64,000 bases of DNA from Caldifarciminota bacterium (GTDB lineage Bacteria > Hydrothermota > Hydrothermia > LBFQ01 > DSFT01). A model generated the notes under the pieces. That model was not told the origin of the DNA. It saw only the letters and a list, made by a program, of their open reading frames with translations, and did not search any database. The translations under genes were made by a program, and so were the position numbers. Where the stretch lies: contig JANXBH010000001.1 of NCBI GenBank assembly GCA_025060695.1, positions 1 through 64,000 on the forward strand, given 5' to 3'. Below are positions 1 to 8,612 of the stretch, in pieces (the first letter of the stretch is position 1; every line of letters begins with the position of its first letter).

Positions 1-1
1 A

Positions 2-325
2 ATTCTGGACTATGAAGGTGATAAAAGGGTAAATAAAAATACAACTGTGGTATCTATTGGGATTTTCTTATCGCAATTACTTTCTATGATAGGACTTTTA
101 ATTGGATTTTTTATTTCAAGTGAAATTTATATTAAAACTGCATTTTTTTTATCTTTTTTATTTTTATCCTTAGATGAATATAAGCTCTCAATTGGCATAC
201 CATTGTTAATACTTCTTGTTTATCCTTCTATACACGGATATATTGAAATACTTATAATATCAATTTTGCTATTTTTGGCATCCGAAATATACTATAGATT
301 GGTTTTTAAAAGAGGCGTGCTTTAA
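2..325 (+). CDS. Membrane protein, 5'-truncated by the window edge
   Basis: The frame is open from base 2, so the ORF-track start at 47 (a GTG) is probably internal and the gene begins outside the window. The visible C-terminal part is almost wholly hydrophobic, with about three membrane segments separated by short loops (for example near LDEYKLS and SEIYYRL) and ending in a basic tail, FKRGVL. It lies directly upstream of acpP-fabF, where lipid-synthesis genes are common, but I cannot assign a family from this fragment. The next gene's promoter motif begins at its last codons. Confidence is good that it is coding and low on function. Confidence 0.5.
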   Translation: MLDYEGDKRVNKNTTVVSIGIFLSQLLSMIGLLIGFFISSEIYIKTAFFLSFLFLSLDEYKLSIGIPLLILLVYPSIHGYIEILIISILLFLASEIYYRLVFKRGVL

Positions 326-349
326 AATTGTCAAAGCAAAAAAGGAGGG
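320..349 (+). promoter_or_regulatory. acpP promoter and Shine-Dalgarno leader
   Basis: A CTTTAAAAT motif (-10 box TAAAAT at 323-328) is followed about 15 nt later by the strong ribosome-binding site AAAGGAGGG, then the ATG at 355. This is one of the few genes here with the shared -10 motif and a true leader. The Shine-Dalgarno site shows that the ORF-track start at 328 (TTG) is wrong, because that start would place the ribosome-binding site inside the coding sequence. Confidence 0.6.
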
Positions 350-354
350 AAGTT

Positions 355-594
355 ATGAACTTCGATGTTGACAGATTCAAAAAACTTATAGCTGATGAGC
401 TTTCTATAGATCCATCTCAGGTAAAGGAAGAAGCAAAGTTTATAGAGGACCTTGGTGCTGATTCTATTGGGCTAATGGAACTTGTGATGAAATTTGAAGA
501 GGAGTATGGTATAAAAATACCAGACCAAGATATTGAAAAAATTAGAACTGTTGGTGATGCAATAAATTATATAAAGAGTAAATTGTCCTCATGA
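355..594 (+). CDS. acpP: Acyl carrier protein
   Basis: This 79-residue acidic protein is the carrier that holds growing acyl chains as a 4'-phosphopantetheine thioester during fatty-acid synthesis in the cytoplasm. The DSIGLMEL motif contains the attachment serine (about residue 37), and the length is typical for AcpP. I start it at the ATG at 355 because a strong AAAGGAGGG site lies just upstream; the tracked 328 start adds nine atypical residues. The stop overlaps the fabF start (ATGA), so the two are probably translationally coupled. The order acpP-fabF-rnc is classical for bacteria. Confidence 0.95.
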   Translation: MNFDVDRFKKLIADELSIDPSQVKEEAKFIEDLGADSIGLMELVMKFEEEYGIKIPDQDIEKIRTVGDAINYIKSKLSS

Positions 595-1838
595 GAAGAG
601 TTGTAATAACTGGTATGGGGGCACTAACGCCCCTTGGAAAAACTGTAGAAGAATTTTGGAATAACTTAATCGAAGGTAAAAGTGGTATAAGAAAAATAGA
701 TAGGTTTGATACTTCAAACTTAAAGACTCAAATAGCAGGATTAATACCTGAGAACTTTGACCCACTTGAAAGATTAGACAAAAAAGAGGCAGGTGTTCCA
801 ATAAATAAACTTGATAGATTTTCAACTTACACGTTATATGCGTCCGCTGAAGCTATTGAAGATGCAAAATTATATAATGTAAATCCTGATAGAATAGGTG
901 TAATTATAGCAAGTGGTATAGGTGGTATTGAAACCTTAGTGAATGAGATAAAAGTATCATTAGAAAAAGGATACGATAGGGTTAGTCCGTATTTAATTCC
1001 TATGATGATACCCGATATGGCAAGTGGTCTTGTTTCAATTAAGTATAAATTTAAAGGTCCTAATTTTTGCACAGTCTCAGCATGTTCATCTTCAGCACAT
1101 GCAATAGGTGAGGCGTACAGACTTATAAAATATGGTGATGCGGATATAATAGTTGCAGGTGGAAGTGAAGCTCCCATTATTCCTATAGCAATCTCAGGAT
1201 TCAATCAAATTAGAGCGCTTTCTACAAGAAATGATGAACCACAAAAAGCCTCCAGACCTTTTGATAAACTTAGAGATGGATTCGTAATGGGTGAAGGCGC
1301 AGGTATAGTAGTTTTAGAAGAATTAGAACATGCGATAAAAAGAGGTGCGAGAATATATGCGGAGATTGTAGGTTATGGGCAAAGTGCTGATGCATATCAT
1401 ATTACTGCACCTTGTGTAGATGGAGAAGGTGCAATAAAGTGCATGTTAAACGCAATAAAAGATGCAAAAGTTGATATTTCCGAAATTAGCTATATAAATG
1501 CACACGGAACTTCCACTGAACTAAACGATAAGTCTGAAACTCTTGCAATAAAATCAGTATTTAAAGAATATGCATATAAAATTCCTATAAGTTCTACTAA
1601 ATCTATGATAGGTCATTTACTTGGTGCAGCGGGTGTAGTTGAAAGTATTGCAGTTATAAAGTCAATTCAAACAGGAATTATTCATCCTACTATAAACTAC
1701 GAAGTGCCTGACCCAGAATGTGATTTGGACTATGTCCCAAATGTTAAAAGAAATAGTGAAATAAGATATGCGCTAAAAAATTCTTTTGGTTTTGGTGGTC
1801 ATAATGTATCATTAGTATTTAAGAAATTTGAAGATTGA
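591..1838 (+). CDS. fabF: 3-oxoacyl-ACP synthase II
   Basis: This 415-residue KAS II condenses malonyl-ACP with acyl-ACP to extend fatty acids. The Cys-His-His triad is visible: the nucleophile in TVSACSSS (Cys about 165), the first histidine in NAHGTSTE and the second in GHLLGAAG. The N-terminal VVITGMGALTPLG and C-terminal NSFGFGGHN are family hallmarks. Its start overlaps the acpP stop by four bases, and its 3' end overlaps the next gene by 11. It uses AcpP from the gene before it as acyl donor. Length and motifs are complete and nothing is unusual. Confidence 0.96.
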   Translation: MRRVVITGMGALTPLGKTVEEFWNNLIEGKSGIRKIDRFDTSNLKTQIAGLIPENFDPLERLDKKEAGVPINKLDRFSTYTLYASAEAIEDAKLYNVNPDRIGVIIASGIGGIETLVNEIKVSLEKGYDRVSPYLIPMMIPDMASGLVSIKYKFKGPNFCTVSACSSSAHAIGEAYRLIKYGDADIIVAGGSEAPIIPIAISGFNQIRALSTRNDEPQKASRPFDKLRDGFVMGEGAGIVVLEELEHAIKRGARIYAEIVGYGQSADAYHITAPCVDGEGAIKCMLNAIKDAKVDISEISYINAHGTSTELNDKSETLAIKSVFKEYAYKIPISSTKSMIGHLLGAAGVVESIAVIKSIQTGIIHPTINYEVPDPECDLDYVPNVKRNSEIRYALKNSFGFGGHNVSLVFKKFED

Positions 1839-2424
1839 GCTAAAGGAAAAAACAAAAATTAGAGTATTTAGCCACGGTCCAGTGGAGGGAAAATTCAACA
1901 GGATTTATGCTTTCATTGGAGATGGAATTATTGATTTTTATTTAAGACAGAAGTTATTTCAAGTTTATTTTAATGATTTAAAAAAAGCATCTATTGAAAG
2001 GTCAATACTTGCAAGCACCAGAAGTCTTGCATATGTTGCAAAGTTATTAAATTTGGAAGAAGAAATAGTAAAATCTGAACAAGTAAATGTAAGTGATAGT
2101 TTACTTGCTACAATTTTTGAAGCATATTGCTGTGGTATATACTTGGACTATGGATTAAATAAAGTATTTGAATTTTTAGAAGAAGAACTATGGTCAAGAA
2201 GGGACTTCCTTATTGAAAATTTTGCAGACTTTATTAGTAAACTAAAATATGAATATCCAAACTCTCGTATTGAAATACAGAAAATAGGCAATATCTATAA
2301 ATTCAAACTTTACATTGGTAATAATTTTATTCTTGAGACTAATCATCATAACAAACACGAGGGTAAATACGAAATTGCTAAAAAATTCTTTCTTGAAAAG
2401 GTATATAGTCAACAACGTTTTTAA
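1828..2424 (+). CDS. RNase III-like protein with degenerate catalytic site
   Basis: Position after acpP-fabF, length (198 aa) and fold landmarks (FIGDGIIDFYL for the signature motif, FEAYCCGIYLDYGLN for the second helix pair) mark this as the rnc homologue. However, by eye alignment with the canonical LEFLGD and GDxFEA motifs, two of the four metal-binding acids are missing: the Glu of LEFLGD is Ala (YAFIGD) and the Asp before FEA is Thr (ATIFEA). Asp in GDG and Glu in FEA remain. The C-terminal part from about residue 135 resembles a weak double-stranded-RNA-binding domain. It may bind RNA without cutting it, or work with altered metal use. The start is TTG overlapping the fabF end. It converges on the arsA-like gene with a 47-nt overlap. 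Confidence 0.7.
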   Translation: MKIELKEKTKIRVFSHGPVEGKFNRIYAFIGDGIIDFYLRQKLFQVYFNDLKKASIERSILASTRSLAYVAKLLNLEEEIVKSEQVNVSDSLLATIFEAYCCGIYLDYGLNKVFEFLEEELWSRRDFLIENFADFISKLKYEYPNSRIEIQKIGNIYKFKLYIGNNFILETNHHNKHEGKYEIAKKFFLEKVYSQQRF

Positions 2425-3163
2425 TTTTAATATTTTCATTTTTGTACTTATTTACGATATAACCAATAAAATTTAAATTATGTTTCTTTAAAAAATCTTC
2501 CATACTCTTTGACCTTCTAATCACTATCTCACTTGGATTAATTACTATGTAGTAGTTAGCCAATTTAAAGAAACTTTCAATTTCTATAGCAATATTTAAA
2601 TTTTCCCTTATCTTTTCATAATTTCTTAACTTTCTTTCTGAAAAGTTTTCTAAAATTCTCTTCCAGTTTTCATAAATTTTTAAAACGAAATCCAAGTTTT
2701 TCTCTAAAGAGAATAATGTATTTAAAAATGAGATAAATTGGAAGGATGGAGGAGTATCAATAATAATAATATCAAAGTTTTTTTCAATTTTATACAATCC
2801 ATAGATTATTGCTGTATTTATTGCAACTTGTGAATTTAGTAATATCCTTGAGTAGTTTTTAATACTTTCTAAACTTTTTGGAGTTATTAACTCTTTTATA
2901 CTATCAATAGTTGAACTTATATAATGCTTTGCAATATCACTTGCATCTATTTCAATTGCATATAAATTTTCATCTAATTTAATAACCCTATTTCCAATTT
3001 CCCTATTGAATATAATAGAAATCGTATGGTCTTGGTCAATAGAAACGAGAAGAACCTTATATCCACTTGAAAGTTTTTTTGCATATATACTTGATACTGA
3101 ACTTTTACCAACTCCACCTTTTCCGCAAATTACATATATTTTAGCTTTTAATTCTTTTGACAC
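2378..3163 (-). CDS. ArsA/Get3-like P-loop ATPase
   Basis: This 261-residue ATPase has the deviant Walker A motif GKGGVGKSS near the N-terminus, a switch-like DQDHTIS segment that aligns with the DPAHS of ArsA, and a Walker B-like IIIIDTPPS. The ENLYAIEIDA segment is also typical of the ArsA/Get3 family rather than ParA or MinD. ArsA proteins energise metalloid export and Get3 proteins target tail-anchored membrane proteins; the client here is unknown and no ars pump gene is nearby. The GTG start lies 23 nt inside the secA 3' end in another frame, so it is cotranscribed with secA, which may hint at a role in protein targeting. Its 3' end overlaps the rnc-like gene on the other strand. Confidence 0.75.
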   Translation of the reverse strand: MSKELKAKIYVICGKGGVGKSSVSSIYAKKLSSGYKVLLVSIDQDHTISIIFNREIGNRVIKLDENLYAIEIDASDIAKHYISSTIDSIKELITPKSLESIKNYSRILLNSQVAINTAIIYGLYKIEKNFDIIIIDTPPSFQFISFLNTLFSLEKNLDFVLKIYENWKRILENFSERKLRNYEKIRENLNIAIEIESFFKLANYYIVINPSEIVIRRSKSMEDFLKKHNLNFIGYIVNKYKNENIKIKNVVDYIPFQERIF

Positions 3164-6100
3164 CTTTTAGTAATTTTTTGTTTTCACTATCTTCTTGTTT
3201 TGTAGTAGGTGCAGCTACAGGTCTTATATCCGCTCTTAACACTCTCATTACTAATTCTTTCTTTAGTCTATTTATAAATTCATCAAAAAGATAATAGCTT
3301 TCCTTTTTAAATTCAACAAGTGGGTCTTTATTTCCATATGCTCTTAAATATACACCTTCCTTTAGTTGGTCTAATGCATATAAATGCTCTCTCCAATATT
3401 CGTCCAATGTTATTAGTGCTATCCATCTTTCCATATTTCTCATGTTTTCATATCCTACTACTTCTTCCTTTTTTGCATATATTTCTTTTATTGTATTCAT
3501 TGCAAAGTTTTTAATGTCTTCTCTTCTTTCTAAATTCAAAATTCCTTTAAAGTCTCCTAAGAAAATATAACTTAGTTCATCTGCTAATCCTTTCATATTC
3601 CACTTAATCTTTGATTCTTCCTTTGGTAAATAGTGTTCAATAAGTTCATCTAAATAGTCTTCAAAAAATCCTATATACATTTCTCTTAAGTCTTTTCCAT
3701 TTAAAATATCCTCCCTTAGAGAATATACAACTTCCCTCTGTTTATTTATTACATCGTCATATTCTAAAAGTCTTTTTCTTATTTGAAAGTGCATCATTTC
3801 AACTCTTTTTTGCGCTCCTTCAAGGGCTTTTAATACCGCTTTAGATTCAACTACGTCCTCTCCGGCTATTTTTAAAGCTCTTAGTATTTTATATTTTCCA
3901 AGCTTTTCATTTAGTTCTATGACTTTATCTGAACCGAAAAGTCTAAGAAGGTCATCTTCAAGCGATAAGAAAAATTTACTTGCACCGGGGTCTCCTTGTC
4001 TTCCACTTCTTCCCCTTAATTGATTGTCTATTCTTCTTGCTTCATGTTTATTTGTCCCAATTACATAAAGTCCATAGTATCCCCAAGTTTTAGAATTATT
4101 CTCATCGTACTCGGGAATATATCCAAGTTTAATAATTTCCTTCCAGTGTCCTGGAATTACTTCACCTTTTTCTATCTTTTTCTTTAAATCTTCTATTATC
4201 TCACTCACTACTTTACTATCGTACTGTGAGATTACTCCTTCTTGTAGTCTAATGTCAGTTCCTCTACCTGCCATATTTGTAGATATAGTGACCGCATACT
4301 TTTGACCTGCTTTGGCTATGATTTTTGCCTCTTTTTCATGATGCTTTGCATTTAGTACCTCATGCTTTATCCCTCTAAGTTTTAATAATCTTGATAGTAA
4401 TTCTGATTCTTCAATAGATGTGGTTCCAACAAGTATTGGTCTTCCAAGTTTATGCCATCTTTCAATTTCATCAACAACTGCTAAGTACTTGTCCTTTTTC
4501 GTTTTAAATATAATATCTACGTAATCTATCCTCCTTACAGGTTTATTAGTTGGAATTGCTATTACATCAAGTTTATATATATCCCAAAATTCTGCTGCTT
4601 CCGTTATAGCAGTTCCAGTCATACCTGCTAATTTTTCATATAGTCTAAAGTAATTTTGAAGCGTAATAGTTGCAAGTGTTTGAGTTTGTTCTTGAACTTT
4701 TACTCCTTCCTTTGCTTCAATTGCTTCGTGCAAACCATCGCTCCATCTTCTTCCAGGCATCATCCTTCCTGTAAATTCGTCTACAATTATTACTTGATTA
4801 TCCTTCACTACATAATTTACGTCCTTTTCAAATAACATATAGCCTTTTAGCATTTGTTGAATTGCATGTATTCTGTCAGTTTTTTCCGCATATTCTCTAT
4901 ATAACTCTTCTCTTAACTTGAATTTCTCATCAACCGGCAAATCACTCCTTTCAATTTTTTCTAATTCTATAGATAAATCAGGAATTTTAAATAAATTCGC
5001 TCTATATCTACTTTCTAAAAAGTCTCTTCCCTTTTCAGTTATATCTATGGTATTGTGCTTTTCATCTACTATGAAATATAGTTCTTTATCGTATTCCCTT
5101 AATTTTTTTTCTTTAATGAGTTTTAGCTCTATTTTATCAACTGTTCTTAAAACTCCTGGTTCTTGAAGAATTTTAAATAATCTCTTGTTCTTTGGGTCCC
5201 CTCTTCTTACTTGCAAAAGTCTAATACTTGCTTTTTCTATGTCTTCTTTTAAAAGTTTTTCAACTTCATCTAAGAATTTTCTAATAATTTCTTTTTGCTT
5301 TTCTACCATATTACTTACAAAAGGTTTAACTTCATAAAAATGTTCTACAGAAGAATGTTCAACTGGACCTGAAATAATTAAAGGTGTTCTCGCTTCATCT
5401 ATTAAGATTGAATCTACCTCATCTACTATTGCATAGTAGTGTGCTCTTTGAACAACGTCTTCAATATTAAATGCCATATGGTCTCTTAAATAATCAAAAC
5501 CAAACTCATTATTAGTCCCATAAGTTATATCAGTTTGATATACCGATTTTCTATTAGTATATATAATTTGAGTTTTCCCCTCTTCATTGAATACAATTAT
5601 CTGATCATTTCTATCACTTTGTATTGCTGAAACACTTAAACCTAATTTTAAGTAAAGTGGTGCCATCCATTGTGCATCTCTTCTTGCTAAATAGTCATTT
5701 ACTGTAACTATATGAACTGCACCAATGGGTTTACCATTTACTAAAAATCTTTTATCTCCTTTTTTTCCTCTTGCTCTTGAGATAAGTGCATGTAAATATG
5801 CAGGTAATGTTGCAACTAAGGTTTTACCTTCACCTGTCTTCATTTCCGCAATTTTGCCTTCAAATAGAACTATTCCACCAATTAGTTGAACATCAAAATG
5901 GACCATATCCCACTTGTATTTATTACCTGTAATTTCATACTCATAGCCAAGAAGTCTTCTTGCGGTTTCTTTTACAAGTGCAAATGCCTCAGGCAATATT
6001 TCAAAAACACTCTCACCGTCAGCTAATCTGTCTACAAACTCCTCAGTTTTTTGAACTATTTCTTCATCTCTAAGTTTCTTATAGCCTTCAAAAAAATAAT

Positions 6101-6185
6101 TTATTCTTTCAACTACTCTCCATCTTTTTTTTATCTCTCTTTCATTTCTTGTTCCTAAGAATCTAGATAACATTTCACTAATCAT
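3141..6185 (-). CDS. secA: Protein translocase ATPase SecA
   Basis: This 1014-residue DEAD-type motor drives proteins through SecYEG. Visible landmarks are Walker A in MKTGEGKTL (about residue 113), the Walker B region AIVDEVDSILIDEARTPLI, EAIEAKEGV, the second motor domain TNMAGRGTDIRL, and GGLYVIGT-like GLYVIGTNKHE followed by NQLRGRSGRQGD. The protein is longer than the usual 840-900 residues because of an insert in the preprotein-binding region (around LLQVRRGDPKNKR), as known from Bacteroidetes/Chlorobi relatives. The C-terminus ends in a basic tail without the zinc-binding cysteine motif of many SecAs. A TAAAAT motif 10 nt before the ATG gives it its own near-leaderless promoter. Confidence 0.97.
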   Translation of the reverse strand: MISEMLSRFLGTRNEREIKKRWRVVERINYFFEGYKKLRDEEIVQKTEEFVDRLADGESVFEILPEAFALVKETARRLLGYEYEITGNKYKWDMVHFDVQLIGGIVLFEGKIAEMKTGEGKTLVATLPAYLHALISRARGKKGDKRFLVNGKPIGAVHIVTVNDYLARRDAQWMAPLYLKLGLSVSAIQSDRNDQIIVFNEEGKTQIIYTNRKSVYQTDITYGTNNEFGFDYLRDHMAFNIEDVVQRAHYYAIVDEVDSILIDEARTPLIISGPVEHSSVEHFYEVKPFVSNMVEKQKEIIRKFLDEVEKLLKEDIEKASIRLLQVRRGDPKNKRLFKILQEPGVLRTVDKIELKLIKEKKLREYDKELYFIVDEKHNTIDITEKGRDFLESRYRANLFKIPDLSIELEKIERSDLPVDEKFKLREELYREYAEKTDRIHAIQQMLKGYMLFEKDVNYVVKDNQVIIVDEFTGRMMPGRRWSDGLHEAIEAKEGVKVQEQTQTLATITLQNYFRLYEKLAGMTGTAITEAAEFWDIYKLDVIAIPTNKPVRRIDYVDIIFKTKKDKYLAVVDEIERWHKLGRPILVGTTSIEESELLSRLLKLRGIKHEVLNAKHHEKEAKIIAKAGQKYAVTISTNMAGRGTDIRLQEGVISQYDSKVVSEIIEDLKKKIEKGEVIPGHWKEIIKLGYIPEYDENNSKTWGYYGLYVIGTNKHEARRIDNQLRGRSGRQGDPGASKFFLSLEDDLLRLFGSDKVIELNEKLGKYKILRALKIAGEDVVESKAVLKALEGAQKRVEMMHFQIRKRLLEYDDVINKQREVVYSLREDILNGKDLREMYIGFFEDYLDELIEHYLPKEESKIKWNMKGLADELSYIFLGDFKGILNLERREDIKNFAMNTIKEIYAKKEEVVGYENMRNMERWIALITLDEYWREHLYALDQLKEGVYLRAYGNKDPLVEFKKESYYLFDEFINRLKKELVMRVLRADIRPVAAPTTKQEDSENKKLLKGVKRIKS

Positions 6186-6302
6186 AGAACATAAAATTTT
6201 AAAGCTTTTAGAAGTTGTTCAAAAATTTGAAAAAATAATGTATACTTTGGTAATTTTTTATTTGATTTAATATAACAAAGATTAGTCAATAATTTTGAAG
6301 TA

Positions 6303-6365
6303 TTGAAATATTACATTTTCTTTGTATAAACTTTGAAGTGTGCTCATAAGAAGGAGGTGGTTAAT
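6303..6365 (+). promoter_or_regulatory. Promoter and Shine-Dalgarno site of first FG-GAP gene
   Basis: TTGAAA (6303-6308) and TATAAA (6325-6330) are separated by 16 nt, a good sigma-70-type arrangement. They are followed by a leader of about 35 nt that contains AGAAGGAGGTGG, an almost full anti-16S match, before the ATG at 6366. The rest of the 180-bp gap between secA and this gene is AT-rich and holds only the secA -10 motif (6196-6201, minus strand). Confidence 0.6.
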
Positions 6366-8055
6366 ATGAAATGGCTATTAAGTTTGAGTGTGTTTTTGGG
6401 TCTGATTTCACAATTACATGCTCAAAATGCAAGGTATGGACCAATGTCTACAGAGTGGCTCCAGTCAGGCCATGACTACAAAAAAACCAGAAGAGCTCCA
6501 TTAAAGTGTACAAGTCCTGCAAATGTAAATAGAGTATGGACTAGTGAAGATAGTCCTGGTAATTGGTTTTCTTCAGGAGGAGCGGTGTATAATAATACAT
6601 TTGATTGGGACAATAATGGTTATGTGGAGGTTTCAGGTGGCGGTGAAGATTGCGATCAGTGGGATTGTGATGTTTTATGGAGACTACATCATGGAGGTGG
6701 TGGTATTATTTTTCAGACGGGTTATGGTGAAGAATACTATACAACTTATTGGGCAACAGGATATACTAACACGGGTGAGTCAAGAGTAGCTATGCATATA
6801 GATGATGATTTCAAGCTTCAAAGAGGTAATGGAAGTTTAATTTATAGTGTAGGAGTTGGCTGGAATGTATCGGATATAACTGTAGCGGATTTGAATAATG
6901 ATAATTGTGCTGAGGTTTATGTACAACATAGTAATAATTTCAGAGCCTTAAACTTATGTGCAAATAACTATTCCGCCATATGGAGTGTTCCTCAGGATGG
7001 TTGGACAATCGGTTCTGCAATAGGTTTTGTTCAAAATGTAGGAAGTTGGGATATAGTTCTTTCTAATGTAAATAACGGAAATGCAAGAATTATCATAAGA
7101 GACGCCCTAAGCGGTGCATGGAAGAATACTATAAACATGGGAACGGGTGCAAATTACATGACACTACCAACACTTGTTGATATAGACAATGATGGAAGAG
7201 ATGAGATAATAGTAGCTTACGCAGGTGAAACAGTCAATGGACCATATTTATCCATGCGAATTTTGTTTCCCTGTTTGCGACATAACTACTACTATAAATA
7301 TTTCTGCATATAAGTTTAATTCTACTGTATGGCAATATTCAACAAGTAACACAACAACAGTTCCTGCTGTATACGATGAATGGCAAGGATATTATTGTCC
7401 AACTTCTTATTACTCATATCTTTCTCATATAGCGGTTGGCAGAATACTTCCTAATGATCAATTAGGTATTGCTTATTTATTAAATGGTGAGCTTTACATC
7501 AGGTCAGCAAGTAACGGAACATTAATTGCAGGTCCAATAGGTAATTATTTTGGTTCTCCAAGTATAGCTGACATGAACGCTGATGGTATTGAGGGTGTTA
7601 TAGTTTCGGATGGTTGTGGTAATCCAAAAGAGCATTCGTATATAAACGGTTGGACTAACCCTGTATGGTCTGCATCTGGATGTGCGGATGAACCACCAAT
7701 CACATCAGATTTAATTATATCAAAGTGGTATATGTTTGGAAATCCTCCAACAGGTAAACTTATGATAGTAGAGGGGGATGCGAGTTGCTATACTAATGTA
7801 TGGCATTGTCAAAGTGCGGAAATGATAACACCTGTTGATGTTTCTGAAACTAATATACACCCAATTGTCAAGTATCAAAATGGAAATATAAAGGTTTTAA
7901 ACTATATAGGAAATGTTGAAATATATGATATAGCTGGAAGAAAGCTAATAAGTGATAGAGTTGAAAGTGAGAAGCGTTTTGAAATAAAGAAAGAAGGAGT
8001 TTATATTGTGAAGTTAGATAATAAACAATTTAAGGTTTTAGTAAGCGGGAGGTAA
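6366..8055 (+). CDS. Secreted FG-GAP repeat protein with T9SS-like sorting domain, frameshifted
   Basis: The track splits this gene into 6333-7313 and 7225-8055, but together they match the intact paralogue at 10507-12087 end to end. The start at 6366 follows a strong ribosome-binding site and gives a signal peptide, MKWLLSLSVFLGLISQLHAQ. Integrin-like FG-GAP/VCBS calcium loops recur (VADLNNDNC, LVDIDNDGRDE, IADMNADGI), so a beta-propeller is likely. Cysteines are frequent. The last 50 or so residues (VEIYDIAGRKL...GVYIVKL) look like a type A T9SS/Por sorting domain. Between about 7225 and 7313 the frame changes by +1 (or -2). This may be a real mutation, programmed frameshifting or a sequence error; I cannot tell which. 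Confidence 0.7.
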
Positions 8056-8060
8056 AAAAC

Positions 8061-8612
8061 ATGTTAGTTCTAATTTTAAGCTCTATTGAAGATGAGATAG
8101 TTAATGCCTACAATAGTTATAAGTTAGTGAAATCTGAGATTGTAGAAATTCAATATAATAGATTTTATACAGATATACATAGAGGTTATAAGGTATTTCC
8201 AAAGCATGTAATTCAGGGTAGTGGTTCGGTTGTATACGATTTTGTAGCTAAAGTTGACCAATATGATATAAATGATACAAAGAGAGGGAATGTACAAGCA
8301 GTAGTAAATTACAATGAAGAAAGTAGAACTGCGAACTACAAGATAATCTATAACGGCAAGTCAGAAGAGGGTAGTATGCCATTTATGTATATTTCACCAT
8401 ATATTACTTTGAAACAATTGATTATGTCTGATATGGAGAGAACTATAAGTATAGAAGGTAGTAAAATTAAGTTAGAGTTTAAAATAAACGATAGAGAAAC
8501 TATAAGGTTTGTGCTAAATAAGAACGACTATACAATAAGATATGTTGCTCATTTAAAGGATGGACTTTTTAAAGCAAAGGTAAGGTTTGATAATACTCAG
8601 GTTATTCAATAG
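8061..8612 (+). CDS. Small exported protein of FG-GAP cassette 1
   Basis: I do not recognise this 183-residue protein by family. It begins with a very short hydrophobic stretch (MLVLILSS) that may serve as a minimal signal sequence, followed by mostly beta-strand-like sequence, loosely reminiscent of LolA/outer-membrane lipoprotein-sorting folds (NYKIIYNGKS, IKLEFKINDRETIRFVL). It begins five bases after the FG-GAP gene, with a GGGAGG site overlapping that stop codon. The gene at 12099 occupies the same place after the second FG-GAP gene and has similar size order and strand pattern (IRYVAHL compared with ILKYVPP), so the pair behaves as a two-gene cassette. A perfect terminator hairpin starts at its stop codon. 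Confidence 0.6.
   Translation: MLVLILSSIEDEIVNAYNSYKLVKSEIVEIQYNRFYTDIHRGYKVFPKHVIQGSGSVVYDFVAKVDQYDINDTKRGNVQAVVNYNEESRTANYKIIYNGKSEEGSMPFMYISPYITLKQLIMSDMERTISIEGSKIKLEFKINDRETIRFVLNKNDYTIRYVAHLKDGLFKAKVRFDNTQVIQ

Noticed and set aside
328-354. Extended acpP start (TTG at 328)
   Set aside because: It would place the strong AAAGGAGGG ribosome-binding site inside the coding sequence and add residues not found in AcpP.
827-1204. 125-aa minus-strand ORF
   Set aside because: Antisense shadow of fabF; its composition mirrors the codon positions of the real gene.
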